Positions 33,786 to 42,573 of a stretch of DNA of 42,622 nt are shown here, one piece after another (position 1 is the first letter of the stretch; every line of letters starts with the position of its first letter). The DNA comes from an uncultured Pelagibacteraceae bacterium. GTDB lineage: Bacteria; Pseudomonadota; Alphaproteobacteria; Pelagibacterales; Pelagibacteraceae. The stretch lies in assembly GCA_902634485.1 (NCBI GenBank), contig CACPKA010000011.1, forward strand, positions 1 through 42,622, in the 5' to 3' direction. The notes below the pieces were generated by a model that ran no database searches, was not told the origin of the DNA, and worked only from the letters and a program-made list of their open reading frames with translations. The position numbers were made by a program, and so were the translations under genes.

Positions 33786-33818
33786 GGCGGTTATAAATTA
33801 ATAACCGCCTTTCTTTAT
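33786..33818 (+). terminator. Intrinsic terminator between binding protein and permease genes
   Basis: GGCGGTTAT (33786-33794) pairs perfectly with ATAACCGCC (33801-33809) around a 6-base loop, followed by TTTCTTTAT (33810-33818), which runs into the permease ATG at 33817. It is inside the operon, so it probably causes partial termination and favours binding-protein expression. It mirrors the hairpin after tauA. Confidence 0.82.
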
Positions 33819-34509
33819 GGAACTTCTTTACTTCGGAGACAATGGTTGGGGCGATGAGTTATTTATCGCAACTTTAATGACAGTAGCTGTATCTATAACA
33901 GCTATGTTTATTGGGTTTATATTTGCATTAATTTTTACACCTCTGAAATTATCAAAATTCAAATTATTTAATTTTATTGGCAACTTCTACACGACAGTCA
34001 TTAGAGGTGTTCCTGAATTATTGGTAATTTATTTATTTTTTTTTGGTGGTAGTGGAGCGATTATGTATGTGGCGCAAATATTTGGCTACTATGATTATAT
34101 AGAAATTAATGCCTTTATTACTGGTGCATTTTCAATAGGAGTTATATCTGGAGCTTATTCAACAGAAGTTTTTAGGGGAGCAATACAGTCAATTGATAAG
34201 GGACAATTTGAGGCCAGCAAAGTACTTGGACTCAACAAATATATTTATTTTTTTAAAGTAATTATGCCTCAAATGTTAAGACTAGCATTACCAAATATTA
34301 GTAATGTTTGGCAAATTACATTGAAAGACACTTCCTTAATTTCAGTTACAGGATTAGTTGAGATTATGAGACAATCGTATATTGCAGCCGGCTCTACAAG
34401 AGAGCCTTTGTTTTTTTATTCTTTTGCAGCAGTTCTATATCTATTTTTAACTTACATAAGTATGAAATTTTTAAATAGATTAGAAAAAAATTATAGTAGA
34501 GGGTTTTGA
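33817..34509 (+). CDS. Polar amino-acid ABC transporter permease (HisQ-like)
   Basis: 230 residues with about five membrane segments. The binding-protein-dependent permease signature is VIRGVPELLVIYLFF near the second segment, and the EAA loop is at about 128-150 (EASKVLGLNKYIYFFKVIMPQ). It forms half of the inner-membrane channel with the next gene. The stop TGA overlaps the next ATG by one base (TGATG). Confidence 0.88.
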   Translation: MELLYFGDNGWGDELFIATLMTVAVSITAMFIGFIFALIFTPLKLSKFKLFNFIGNFYTTVIRGVPELLVIYLFFFGGSGAIMYVAQIFGYYDYIEINAFITGAFSIGVISGAYSTEVFRGAIQSIDKGQFEASKVLGLNKYIYFFKVIMPQMLRLALPNISNVWQITLKDTSLISVTGLVEIMRQSYIAAGSTREPLFFYSFAAVLYLFLTYISMKFLNRLEKNYSRGF

Positions 34510-35183
34510 TGGATATAGATTTAATGATAACTAGTTTGCCAAAGTTATTAAACGCCACGTTGGTTACTTTAAAATTATTATCAGCTTCTTTATTTTTTGG
34601 TTTATTTATAGGTTTATTTTTTGCAATATTGAGAGTTGCCAAAAATAGATTCTTAAATATTTTTTCTTACAGTTTTTCTTATTTATTTAGAGGCACTCCT
34701 CTTTTAGTTCAAATTTTTATTATTTATTTTGGCTTAGGACAGATTGACTATTTAAAAACAACTTTTTTATGGTCAATTTTAAAAGAACCATATTGGTGTG
34801 CAATAATTGCATTTTCATTGAATACAGGTGCTTATACCTCGGAAATTTTAAGATCTGCTTTTGAAACTATAAAAAAAGGATACATTGAAGCTGGTAAAAG
34901 TTTAGGACTAAAATATTCAACTATATTTTATAAAATACACATACCTATTGCTGTAAAACAATCTTTACCCGCTTATGGAAATGAAATTATACTTATGATG
35001 AAAGGTACATCTTTAGCTAGCACTGTTACCCTCCTTGATTTAACTGGTGTTGCTAAATATATTATTTCAACCACTTTTAAACCTATAGAAGTATTTATTG
35101 TAGCAGGAGGTATATATTTAATTATGACTTTTATTTTTCATAATATTATAAAATATTTAGAAAAAAAATTTAGCTATCAATAG
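34509..35183 (+). CDS. Polar amino-acid ABC transporter permease (HisM-like)
   Basis: 224 residues from the ATG at 34509; an in-frame TTG one codon earlier is unnecessary. Typical permease features are YLFRGTPLLVQIFIIYFG and the EAA loop EAGKSLGLKYSTIFYKIHIP. It pairs with the upstream permease. No ATP-binding subunit gene follows, so the ATPase must be encoded elsewhere. The stop overlaps the next start by one base (TAGTG). Confidence 0.88.
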   Translation: MDIDLMITSLPKLLNATLVTLKLLSASLFFGLFIGLFFAILRVAKNRFLNIFSYSFSYLFRGTPLLVQIFIIYFGLGQIDYLKTTFLWSILKEPYWCAIIAFSLNTGAYTSEILRSAFETIKKGYIEAGKSLGLKYSTIFYKIHIPIAVKQSLPAYGNEIILMMKGTSLASTVTLLDLTGVAKYIISTTFKPIEVFIVAGGIYLIMTFIFHNIIKYLEKKFSYQ

Positions 35184-36010
35184 TGACTAGTTTATCTAAA
35201 AAAGAAATTGAAAAATATAATAAAAATGGTTTTGTGTCACCTATAGATGTAATTTCAACAGAAGAAGCATACGAAGTAAGAAAAGAAATTGAGTATATAG
35301 AAAAAAAATGGCCAAACGAATTAGAAGGTTTAGGGAGAAATTATGTCCATTTAATTTCACCTGTATTTGATAAAATTTGTCATAATTCAAAAATTTTAGA
35401 TGCTGTAGAAAGCATTATTGGCAAAGATATTCTTATTTGCGGAACAACACTTTTTATTAAAAATGCCTATGAAAGAGGCTATGTAAGTTTTCATCAAGAT
35501 GCAAAATATATAGGTCTGCAACCACACAATTGGGTGACTGCTTGGATAGCAATAACTGATTCAAATGAAGAAAATGGATGTATGAGAATGTGGTCTGGTA
35601 CACATAAGGATAAAATTAAATTTCACAATCAGAAATTTGATAAAAATAATTTATTAACAAGAGGTCAGACTGTTGAAAATGTTCCTTTAGAAAAAACTAC
35701 TCCGGTTATTTTAAAATCTGGTCAAATGTCTTTACATCATCCAACAATAGTTCATGGTTCAGATTTAAATAAAAGTAGTGATAGGAGAATAGGTTTCGTT
35801 ATTCAAAGTTATATTGGAACTAATGTTGACCAAGTTCTGGGCAAAATGTACGTCCAACTCGCAAGAGGTAAAGATCAATTTAATTTTCATCATCATGTTA
35901 AAAGACCAATTAAACTTATGAATAAAGAAAATATTAATTTAAGGAAAAAAGCAAACGATGAGCTAGCAAAAATATTTTACAAAGGAGCAAAAAAAAAAGG
36001 AAAATATTGA
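35183..36010 (+). CDS. PhyH-family Fe(II)/2-oxoglutarate dioxygenase, 275 aa
   Basis: Residues of the iron triad are visible: H104 and D106 in VSFHQDAKYIG and H191 in PTIVHGSDLNKS, with R201/R202 as candidate 2-oxoglutarate anchors. The domain pattern (EENGCMRMWSGTHK) is that of phytanoyl-CoA dioxygenase-like enzymes, which hydroxylate or demethylate small molecules. The start is GTG at 35183, sharing its G with the permease stop, so it is translationally coupled to the transporter and likely acts on the imported compound. The substrate is unknown. Confidence 0.83.
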   Translation: MTSLSKKEIEKYNKNGFVSPIDVISTEEAYEVRKEIEYIEKKWPNELEGLGRNYVHLISPVFDKICHNSKILDAVESIIGKDILICGTTLFIKNAYERGYVSFHQDAKYIGLQPHNWVTAWIAITDSNEENGCMRMWSGTHKDKIKFHNQKFDKNNLLTRGQTVENVPLEKTTPVILKSGQMSLHHPTIVHGSDLNKSSDRRIGFVIQSYIGTNVDQVLGKMYVQLARGKDQFNFHHHVKRPIKLMNKENINLRKKANDELAKIFYKGAKKKGKY

Positions 36011-36012
36011 AT

Positions 36013-36402
36013 TTAATAATTTGTATATTCTTTAATTTCTTTAATTTTAGATCCTGTTAAATTATTTATTTCTAATTTAATTTTAGCTCTTTCGTCATTT
36101 AAGAAATGTACATCTCTTGATAATTTAATAAATTTATCACCAAAATCAGAATTTTTTTCACACATTCTTTTTTCATCCTCTATTGACCAAAGTTTTAAAT
36201 TAATATCTTTTAGTGACTTGAATAATTTGTTTAATTTTTCATCGTTATTGATATTTTTATCCAATTGCTCTTTTAAAATCAGGTATTCGTTATTGATATA
36301 TTTGAGTTTTTTAGGATCATTAATTTTTTCTTTTTTAATTTCTAAAATTGAAATTTTATCTAAAAGCTCTCCAGATGATACTTCGACTAGAATTTTATTC
36401 AT
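36013..36402 (-). CDS. DUF6165-like protein, 129 aa
   Basis: A small soluble helical protein matching my memory of DUF6165: VSSGELLDKISILEIKKEKI at the start, LWSIEDEKRMCEKNSDFGDK in the middle, and FLNDERAKIKLEINNLTGS near the end. This family usually sits beside glycosyltransferase family 9 genes, as here, where one lies divergently 32 bases away. It has no signal peptide. The role is unknown, probably cell-surface glycan related. The gene converges on the PhyH gene. Confidence 0.7.
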   Translation of the reverse strand: MNKILVEVSSGELLDKISILEIKKEKINDPKKLKYINNEYLILKEQLDKNINNDEKLNKLFKSLKDINLKLWSIEDEKRMCEKNSDFGDKFIKLSRDVHFLNDERAKIKLEINNLTGSKIKEIKEYTNY

Positions 36403-36434
36403 AAAACCTTATATTGTGATAAGTTGTTAAAAAT

Positions 36435-37376
36435 ATGTCTAATATATTAATTATTAAACATGGTTCTTTAGGAGATATAGCTCAAGCTAGTGGTGCAATT
36501 CAAGATATTTTTGAGAATCATAAAGAAGATAAAATACACATTCTAACAACAAAGCCTTATATAGAGGTTTTTAAAAAAAATCCTTTTATAAATAATGTGA
36601 TTTTAGACAAAAGATTATCAAGATTTAATTTAATTTATTTATATTCCTTAATGAGAACAATAAAAAAATTGAACTTTCAAAAAGTTTACGATCTTCAAAA
36701 TTCATCTCGTACAAAATTTTACCAAAGGGTTCTGTTCCCAAAATCTAATTTGAACAAATGGTCAAGCTCTGAAACAACCTTGCCAAATGATAAAACAAAA
36801 GAGGAATTTGATAAAAGTCCAGTTCTGGATCGTTTTGAACATCAATTAAAAACTTCAGGCCTTAATACAAAAAATACAATGTCTCCAGATTTTTCTTGGT
36901 CGTGCTCAGATATTAACAATATTAAAAAAGAATATAATTTGGAAAAATATATTGTTCTATTTCCATTTTGCTCACCACATTTAAGCAATAAAAAATGGCC
37001 ATATTATAATGAACTAATAGATTTAATAAAAAATAAATTTGGTCACCAGTTCAAAATTATTATTGCTCCAGGACCATCAGAAATAAAAGATTCAAAAACA
37101 ATAAATGCTACTTGTGTATTAAATAATGGAAAAGCTTTAGATATATCTGAATTGTCTTCTTTAATTAAAGAAAGCTCTTTTGTAATTGCAAATGATACTG
37201 GCCCAGCTCATATTGCGGCACATTTAAACGTAAAAGGTCTAACATTATTTGGTTCTCACACAACAGCCCATAAAGTTAGCATTGAAAGAGAAAACTTTAA
37301 GCCAATACAAGCTTCCGACTTAAATAAATTAAGTGCAAATAAAGTTTTAGAAAAGTTTGTAGAAAAAATTAATTAA
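36435..37376 (+). CDS. Glycosyltransferase family 9 (heptosyltransferase-like)
   Basis: 313 residues. NILIIKHGSLGDIAQASGAI at the N-terminus is the acceptor-site signature (KxxxLGD), VYDLQNSSRT follows, and the donor-site signature is VIANDTGPAHIAAHLNVKG. GT9 enzymes transfer ADP-heptose or related sugars to the lipopolysaccharide core in the cytoplasm. It is divergent from a DUF6165 gene, as often seen, and overlaps the next minus-strand gene by 4 bases at its end. The precise sugar is unknown. Confidence 0.83.
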   Translation: MSNILIIKHGSLGDIAQASGAIQDIFENHKEDKIHILTTKPYIEVFKKNPFINNVILDKRLSRFNLIYLYSLMRTIKKLNFQKVYDLQNSSRTKFYQRVLFPKSNLNKWSSSETTLPNDKTKEEFDKSPVLDRFEHQLKTSGLNTKNTMSPDFSWSCSDINNIKKEYNLEKYIVLFPFCSPHLSNKKWPYYNELIDLIKNKFGHQFKIIIAPGPSEIKDSKTINATCVLNNGKALDISELSSLIKESSFVIANDTGPAHIAAHLNVKGLTLFGSHTTAHKVSIERENFKPIQASDLNKLSANKVLEKFVEKIN

Positions 37377-37789
37377 GAATAAATTTTGTCTGCCAAACCG
37401 TAACAAAGAATTGCACTTAATACTGTAAGTACGCCTGGAGCGATTATTCCTTCAACTGAAGTTTTTTCATTTGTTCCCAAATTTCCTTTTTGATGAGACC
37501 AAATTGCAAAAACAAAGGCAGATGCATTTTGTAAGAAAATTAAATTAAAAAATGCCCATGTATTTTCTAAACCACCAGCTCTGATAAAGCCTACATATAT
37601 TGCCATTAAAACAGAACCAACAAATATAGAACCAAAAAACCTTGTCATAATTGCTGCACCATCTCCCATACCGTATTGGTCAACAAATGCTTTAGTTGTA
37701 AACAAACATCTAAATGCATAAACAGCAAACGCACCAAAATGAACTATAAAAATTATAAAATAGATTATTCCATTAAATTTTTCGATCAT
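37373..37789 (-). CDS. Four-helix membrane protein, 138 aa
   Basis: Four hydrophobic stretches are visible: about 7-27, 48-66, 78-97 and 114-134, with short loops (FVDQYGMGDGAAIM, and HQKGNLGTNEKTS). No family is recognised. It sits 12 bases after the glycosyltransferase 4 gene on the same strand. It may belong with surface-glycan genes, but nothing in it shows that. Confidence 0.65.
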   Translation of the reverse strand: MIEKFNGIIYFIIFIVHFGAFAVYAFRCLFTTKAFVDQYGMGDGAAIMTRFFGSIFVGSVLMAIYVGFIRAGGLENTWAFFNLIFLQNASAFVFAIWSHQKGNLGTNEKTSVEGIIAPGVLTVLSAILCYGLADKIYS

Positions 37790-37801
37790 AATTTCATCTT
37801 A

Positions 37802-38884
37802 TCACAAAATTTTTAAATATTCTTTAACTATATTATCCCATTCAAATTTTGTTACATATTCTTTTGCTTTATTTCCTAATTCTTTATGTGAATTATTTTT
37901 TAAAATTAAATCTATACTAGAATAAACCTCATCTAAATTATTTCCATCACATATAATTCCAGTTTCTTTATCCTTAATTGCATCTGAGGCTCCACCATCT
38001 TTCCCGCCAATCGATGGAATACCGAATTGAGCAGCCTCTACATATGCTATTCCAAAACCTTCGACTGATTTTTTATGAATAACTGAAGGCATAACAAATA
38101 GATTTGATTTAGAAATTAAAGCATTTTTTAAATTTGGAGATATATTTTTTAAAAACAAAACTTGATTATCTAAATTTAGTTCTTTAACTAATTTTTTGAT
38201 ATTTTCTTCTTCCTCTCCTAAGCCTATACAAGTGTATATAATATTTGGGTAAGTTTGTTTTAGATTCCTCAAAGCCATTATTACTTTTTCATGATTTTTT
38301 CTTTTATCAAATCTTGAAACTGTAATTAGTCTTGGATTTTTATTTTTAAGTAAATTTTCAGCTTCTTCTAAATTTTTTTTATCAAGTTTTTTTACAGGGT
38401 AAACACCAGGATTGATTATCTTAATTTTATTTGAATTTACTCCATTCTCTATAGCTAGGTTTTTTGTGAATTCAGAGTTGGCAATAATATAATCAATATT
38501 ATTTAAAACATTTAAAACTCTTTTGTTTGATCTACTACCTTTATCATGATTAATTTCTTTAGAATGAATTAAACAAATTTTCTTTTTATTTGATTTTATT
38601 AGTTCCAAACTTTTCCAATGATCAGCAATTATACATTCAATTTTTTTATTTTTTTTTATAAATTCGTTAACTAAATAAGCTTTTCTATATTTTCTTATTA
38701 ATTTCGCTCCCGTAATTCTTTCAATTGAAAATGAAACACTTTCATCAATTTTTTTATGATTTTCTTCATAATCTGCAAAGACTTTAGTCAAATTATATTT
38801 TGCAATGGAGTTTGTTAATCCCCACATTAAATTTTGCATACCTCCTACTTCTGGAGGGAAAGATCTTGTGACAACTAAATACAT
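37802..38884 (-). CDS. Glycosyltransferase family 4 (GT-B)
   Basis: 360 residues. FPPEVGGMQNLMWGL near the start is the acceptor-side glycine loop, INPGVYPV the linker, and VSRFDKRKNHEKVI plus EGFGIAYVEAAQFGIPSIGG the nucleotide-sugar site with the conserved E-x7-E pair. It transfers sugar from a nucleotide donor with retention, probably to a surface glycan or lipid. Its ATG shares a base with the stop of the thioredoxin-like gene (TAATG), so the two are coupled. Confidence 0.87.
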   Translation of the reverse strand: MYLVVTRSFPPEVGGMQNLMWGLTNSIAKYNLTKVFADYEENHKKIDESVSFSIERITGAKLIRKYRKAYLVNEFIKKNKKIECIIADHWKSLELIKSNKKKICLIHSKEINHDKGSRSNKRVLNVLNNIDYIIANSEFTKNLAIENGVNSNKIKIINPGVYPVKKLDKKNLEEAENLLKNKNPRLITVSRFDKRKNHEKVIMALRNLKQTYPNIIYTCIGLGEEEENIKKLVKELNLDNQVLFLKNISPNLKNALISKSNLFVMPSVIHKKSVEGFGIAYVEAAQFGIPSIGGKDGGASDAIKDKETGIICDGNNLDEVYSSIDLILKNNSHKELGNKAKEYVTKFEWDNIVKEYLKIL

Positions 38885-39441
38885 TAATTATTAAACCATT
38901 TTATATTACAACCCATACTCGGAATTTGTTCTTTTGGACCGTTTCCAGTTTCTGCAATTTGCTTCATTGCTTTATATAGTTCGCTATCGCCACCGCTAAT
39001 TGGTTTTAAATCTTTTAACTCTCTTATTCTTCCTCTGTATTGCAGTTCTAAGTTTTTATTATATCCAAAAAAATCTGGAGTACATACAGCTCCATAGTTT
39101 TTTGCAATTACTTGAGATTCATCGAAAAGATAGGGAAAACTAAAATTATGATTTTTAGAAAACTTAATCATATTTTCAAAAGAGTCCTCTGGGTAATTTT
39201 TTACATCATTTGAACTAATTGCTACAGATTTAATGCCTTTTGATTCTAGTTTTTTACAATCTTGAACAACATCTTCAATTACTGCTTTAACATAAGGACA
39301 GTGATTACATATAAACATTACTAAAGTACCATTTTCACCTTTAATATCGTTAAGAGAAACAATTTTGTTATCAGTAGAATTTAATTGGAAACTTTCTGCT
39401 TTTCTTCCAAAATCACATATTGGAGTTTTTGTTAATGCCAT
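38884..39441 (-). CDS. Thioredoxin-fold (AhpC/TSA-like) protein, 185 aa
   Basis: Thioredoxin-like domain with FICNHCPYVKAV, the CxxC-like active site typical of the 'NHCPYVK' subgroup, and LFDESQVIAKNYGAVCTPDFFGY with the cis-Pro region (a third Cys precedes TPDFF). There is no signal peptide, so it is cytosolic. The family is widespread and mostly uncharacterised, likely a thiol peroxidase or disulfide reductase. It is divergent, by only 19 bases, from the carbonic-anhydrase-like gene, and coupled to the downstream glycosyltransferase. Confidence 0.83.
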   Translation of the reverse strand: MALTKTPICDFGRKAESFQLNSTDNKIVSLNDIKGENGTLVMFICNHCPYVKAVIEDVVQDCKKLESKGIKSVAISSNDVKNYPEDSFENMIKFSKNHNFSFPYLFDESQVIAKNYGAVCTPDFFGYNKNLELQYRGRIRELKDLKPISGGDSELYKAMKQIAETGNGPKEQIPSMGCNIKWFNN

Positions 39442-39460
39442 GATAAGTATTATATAAAGT

Positions 39461-39973
39461 ATGTTTTACGATTTGGAAAATAAAAAACCAAAAAATTCAG
39501 GCGAAAATTGGGTAGCACCAAATGCTACTATTATTGGAGACGTTACTTTAGAAAAAAATACAAGTATTTGGTTTAATGCAACCCTAAGAGGAGATATTGA
39601 AAATATTCATGTAGGCGAAGGTTCTAATATACAAGATGGAAGTGTTTTACACACGGACCCAGGTTATCCATTAAAGATAGGAAAAAATGTAACTGTGGGA
39701 CACTTAGTTATGCTTCATGGCTGCACAATCGGAGATAATAGTTTAATTGGAATTGGTGCAGTAATTCTTAACAATGCTAAAATTGGAAATAATTGTGTTA
39801 TTGGAGCAAAAGCTTTAATAACTGAAAACAAAGAGATTGCAGATAATTCTCTAGTTGTTGGATCACCTGGTAGAGTTATTAGAAAACTTACAGTAGATGA
39901 GATTAATGCTGTAAAAGAAAACGCAATACGTTACCAAGAAAACTGGAAAAAATATTCTAAATCTATTTTTTAG
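39461..39973 (+). CDS. Gamma-carbonic-anhydrase-like hexapeptide-repeat protein
   Basis: 170 residues, left-handed beta-helix built of hexapeptide repeats (e.g. IGDNSLIGIGAVILNNAKIG). The three zinc-binding His of the gamma-CA fold are in place: H64 (SVLHTDP), H81 and H86 (VGHLVMLHG). It is YrdA/PaaY-like. These proteins bind zinc or iron; many lack measurable carbonic anhydrase activity, so the activity is open. It is cytosolic. Confidence 0.85.
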   Translation: MFYDLENKKPKNSGENWVAPNATIIGDVTLEKNTSIWFNATLRGDIENIHVGEGSNIQDGSVLHTDPGYPLKIGKNVTVGHLVMLHGCTIGDNSLIGIGAVILNNAKIGNNCVIGAKALITENKEIADNSLVVGSPGRVIRKLTVDEINAVKENAIRYQENWKKYSKSIF

Positions 39974-39992
39974 TTATATTTAATTTAAATTA

Positions 39993-40898
39993 ATGACTAG
40001 ACACCCTCATCATTTTAAAATTGCTTTTGCTTTAGCTTTTTCAGCTGGAGCGTGGGGAATTTATTGGTTACCACAAAGGATACTTGTTGAAGGTGGTCTA
40101 ACAGGTGGATGGGGGACTATCTCTCAGATGATAATAGGATTTTTAATATTATTACCAATAGCTCTTTGGAGATTAATTAAAAAAAAAGAAACTGGTTTTG
40201 AGCTACCGGTCACCGGTTTACTAGTTGGTGGTGGTTTTATTTGTTATGCTTTAAGCTTTCTTTTAACCGATGTTGTTCGGGCATTAATATTATTTTATAT
40301 GACTCCAATTTGGACAACAATATTTGAAATATTATTTTTAAAAAAAAAACCTGGTTTAGAAAGAGTAATTACATTGGGTTTAGCTCTTGGTGGTATATGG
40401 ATAGTTTTTAGCAAACAAACTATTATACCACTTCCGGAAAATGTTGGAGATTGGTTAGCATTGTTGGGTGGTGTAATATTTGCTGGTGGAATGATAAGGC
40501 TTGAAGTTGTTAAAACCGATGGTGTATTTCCAATTATATTTTCATTTTTTTTCTATGGAGCTTTATTTAATATAGTGGCTGGATTTTTTTTAGTTGACTA
40601 CCTTGGAGAAGTACCAGCTATTGAAGCTTTCATTTCAATGTCTTCTTTTTTATTTGCAATATCTGTTTTTTATTTTATTCCTACAGGAATAATAATACTT
40701 TGGGCTCCAAGTAAATTGGGCGCAGGTTTATGTTCAATTCTTTTTCTTGCAGAAATAGTCGTGGGAGTAATTAGTTCGAGTATACTTACTAATGAACCAT
40801 TTGGCTGGAGAGAGATAGTGGGTAGCTCGATGGTAGTTTTAGGAGGTATTTTAGCAGTAGTACTTGCTCCTAAAAAAGAAAATTTGCTCAATTCTTAA
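39993..40898 (+). CDS. EamA/DMT-family transporter, 301 aa
   Basis: About ten hydrophobic segments arranged as two EamA repeats. Segment ends such as ALILFYMTPIWTTIFEILFL and SILFLAEIVVGVISSSILTN are the conserved fourth-helix (P-x-[WF]) and ninth-helix regions. Members export amino acids, nucleosides or other metabolites. It follows the carbonic-anhydrase-like gene by 19 bases. The substrate cannot be told. Its end overlaps the convergent small membrane gene by 4 bases. Confidence 0.83.
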   Translation: MTRHPHHFKIAFALAFSAGAWGIYWLPQRILVEGGLTGGWGTISQMIIGFLILLPIALWRLIKKKETGFELPVTGLLVGGGFICYALSFLLTDVVRALILFYMTPIWTTIFEILFLKKKPGLERVITLGLALGGIWIVFSKQTIIPLPENVGDWLALLGGVIFAGGMIRLEVVKTDGVFPIIFSFFFYGALFNIVAGFFLVDYLGEVPAIEAFISMSSFLFAISVFYFIPTGIIILWAPSKLGAGLCSILFLAEIVVGVISSSILTNEPFGWREIVGSSMVVLGGILAVVLAPKKENLLNS

Positions 40899-41095
40899 TT
40901 AAAGAGCAAACTATTAATAGAATAAATTATTAATCCTAAAATTATTATAAAAAAAATAGCAAAAGCAATTTGTTCAGGTATTTTTTTCTTAATTTTAGTT
41001 TTGCCTTGTTTGTATTGTCTTATTTGGATTATACCAAATCTCATGACAAACATTCCTAAAATTATAAGAGATAAATAAAAAAAAATTTTTATCAT
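40895..41095 (-). CDS. Small two-helix membrane protein, 66 aa
   Basis: Starting at the ATG at 41093-41095 gives two hydrophobic helices (about 2-20 and 42-62) joined by a basic loop (QIRQYKQGKTKIKKK). An upstream ATG at 41113 would overlap the preceding gene by 16 bases and adds only six polar residues, so the later start is preferred. It follows the FMN-protein gene by two bases. No family is recognised. Confidence 0.6.
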   Translation of the reverse strand: MIKIFFYLSLIILGMFVMRFGIIQIRQYKQGKTKIKKKIPEQIAFAIFFIIILGLIIYSINSLLFN

Positions 41096-41097
41096 AC

Positions 41098-41697
41098 TTA
41101 GGGAACTAGCCAATATTCCTTATTATTATCTAATTCGAATCTAGCTCTTCTATGACCTTTGGCTGCTAAGTAAAGCCACTCAATAGTTTTTATTTTACAC
41201 TGAACAACTGTAAAGTTTTTATAACCTTTTTCACTTTGTTCCATGGTAAATTCAAAATTATCCAGCTCAGGTTTTAAGCCAGAAGTTGGAGTTTGAGATT
41301 CTGTTCCAGGTCCGTTATCAACTAAATAACATTTTCTACTAATATGACCCGTTTTAGACCAAGACTCTTTAGTAGTTTCATTATTATGATTTATAGCGCA
41401 TTCTACTTTTAGTCTAACTTGGATTTTTTCTTCTTTATCATAAAAAAGCATTGAAGCATTTTTATTACTTTTTAATTTAGATATTTTATCAGATCTAATA
41501 TCACTGTGAAATTGTAAAACATTATTTGGTTGATCGGACTTTCTAAGTACCACAATTCTTCCATCAAAATCTTTTTGATCTCCACAAACAAATACTGGAA
41601 TTCTGAATTGAGAACTTCTATTAATCACTGCATCATCAAGCATTGACCATATTTTTTTTTTTATTTCTTTAAAATTTTCGTAGTATGCTGGCTGCAT
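41098..41697 (-). CDS. Pyridoxamine 5'-phosphate oxidase-like FMN-binding protein, 199 aa
   Basis: Split-barrel flavin-binding fold of the Alr4036/PNPOx-like type: FRIPVFVCGDQKDFDGRIVV and LRKSDQPNNVLQFHSDIRS at the FMN site, NASMLFYDKEEKIQVRLK, SWSKTGHISRKCYL, and a C-terminal AAKGHRRARFEL. The classical vitamin B6 oxidase C-terminus (RLHDR) is not seen, so pyridoxine oxidation is not claimed. It is the middle gene of a minus-strand run with the dehydrogenase upstream (6-base gap) and the small membrane protein downstream. Confidence 0.78.
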   Translation of the reverse strand: MQPAYYENFKEIKKKIWSMLDDAVINRSSQFRIPVFVCGDQKDFDGRIVVLRKSDQPNNVLQFHSDIRSDKISKLKSNKNASMLFYDKEEKIQVRLKVECAINHNNETTKESWSKTGHISRKCYLVDNGPGTESQTPTSGLKPELDNFEFTMEQSEKGYKNFTVVQCKIKTIEWLYLAAKGHRRARFELDNNKEYWLVP

Positions 41698-41703
41698 ACA
41701 AAA

Positions 41704-42573
41704 CTACTTTCTAAATCTCCTAATTAAACTTGAAGTATCCCATCTATTTCCACCCATATTTTGAACTTCAGAATAATATTTATCTATTACTTCAGTTATC
41801 GGCAAAGGAGAATTATTTTTTTTAGCCTCTTCAAGTGCAATTTTTAAATCTTTTCTCATCCAATCTACTGCAAAACCAAACTCAAATTCATCGTCAATCA
41901 TAGTTTTATATCTATTCTCCATTTGCCAAGATTGAGCAGCACCCTTTGATATAACTTCAATCACATCTTCCATATTCAATCCTGCTTTTAAGCCAAAGTT
42001 AATACCTTCCGATAATGCTTGAACAAGACCTCCAATACAGATTTGATTAACCATTTTTGCCAATTGTCCTGAACCAGTTTTTCCAATAAGTTTCATTTTT
42101 TTGCTATAACAATCTATTTTCTCTTTAGCTTTATCAAAGTCTACTTGATCACCACCAATCATTACTGTTAAAGCACCGTTTTCTGCACCAGCCTGACCAC
42201 CTGAGACTGGAGCATCTAAAAATCCAAAACCATTTTTTTTTGCGTAGTCATATATTTCTCTAGCAATTGTTGCTGAAGCAGTAGTGTTATCAATATATAC
42301 AGCGCCTCTTTTAATAGTTTTAAAAATTCCGTTATCTCCAAAAGTAACTTCTCTTAAATCATTATCATTGCCAACACATGTAAAAATATATTCAGCATCT
42401 TTTGCGGCTTGAGCAGGAGTTTCAGCTAATTTACCTTTATATTCACTGATCCATTTTTCTGCTTTTGATTTTGTACGATTAAAAACAGTTACATTATGTC
42501 CTGCTTTTGATATATAACCAGCCATCGGATAACCCATGACACCAAGACCAATGAAAGCAACATTACAAGTCAT
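41704..42573 (-). CDS. Beta-hydroxyacid dehydrogenase (3-hydroxyisobutyrate dehydrogenase family)
   Basis: 289 residues. The N-terminal Rossmann motif is VAFIGLGVMGYPMAG, the substrate-site signature is FLDAPVSGGQAGAENGALTVM, and the catalytic lysine lies in GSGQLAKMVNQI. C-terminal helices carry the MRKDLKIALEEAK pattern. The family includes 3-hydroxyisobutyrate, tartronate semialdehyde and glyoxylate/succinic-semialdehyde reductases; the sequence alone does not decide. It is the first gene of the minus-strand run at the right edge. Confidence 0.86.
   Translation of the reverse strand: MTCNVAFIGLGVMGYPMAGYISKAGHNVTVFNRTKSKAEKWISEYKGKLAETPAQAAKDAEYIFTCVGNDNDLREVTFGDNGIFKTIKRGAVYIDNTTASATIAREIYDYAKKNGFGFLDAPVSGGQAGAENGALTVMIGGDQVDFDKAKEKIDCYSKKMKLIGKTGSGQLAKMVNQICIGGLVQALSEGINFGLKAGLNMEDVIEVISKGAAQSWQMENRYKTMIDDEFEFGFAVDWMRKDLKIALEEAKKNNSPLPITEVIDKYYSEVQNMGGNRWDTSSLIRRFRK

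Noticed and set aside
32919..36010. Search for the missing ATPase of the amino-acid transporter
   Set aside because: No Walker A, signature or Walker B motifs occur in any frame of the operon; the only ATPase in the window is tauB, which belongs to another transporter type.
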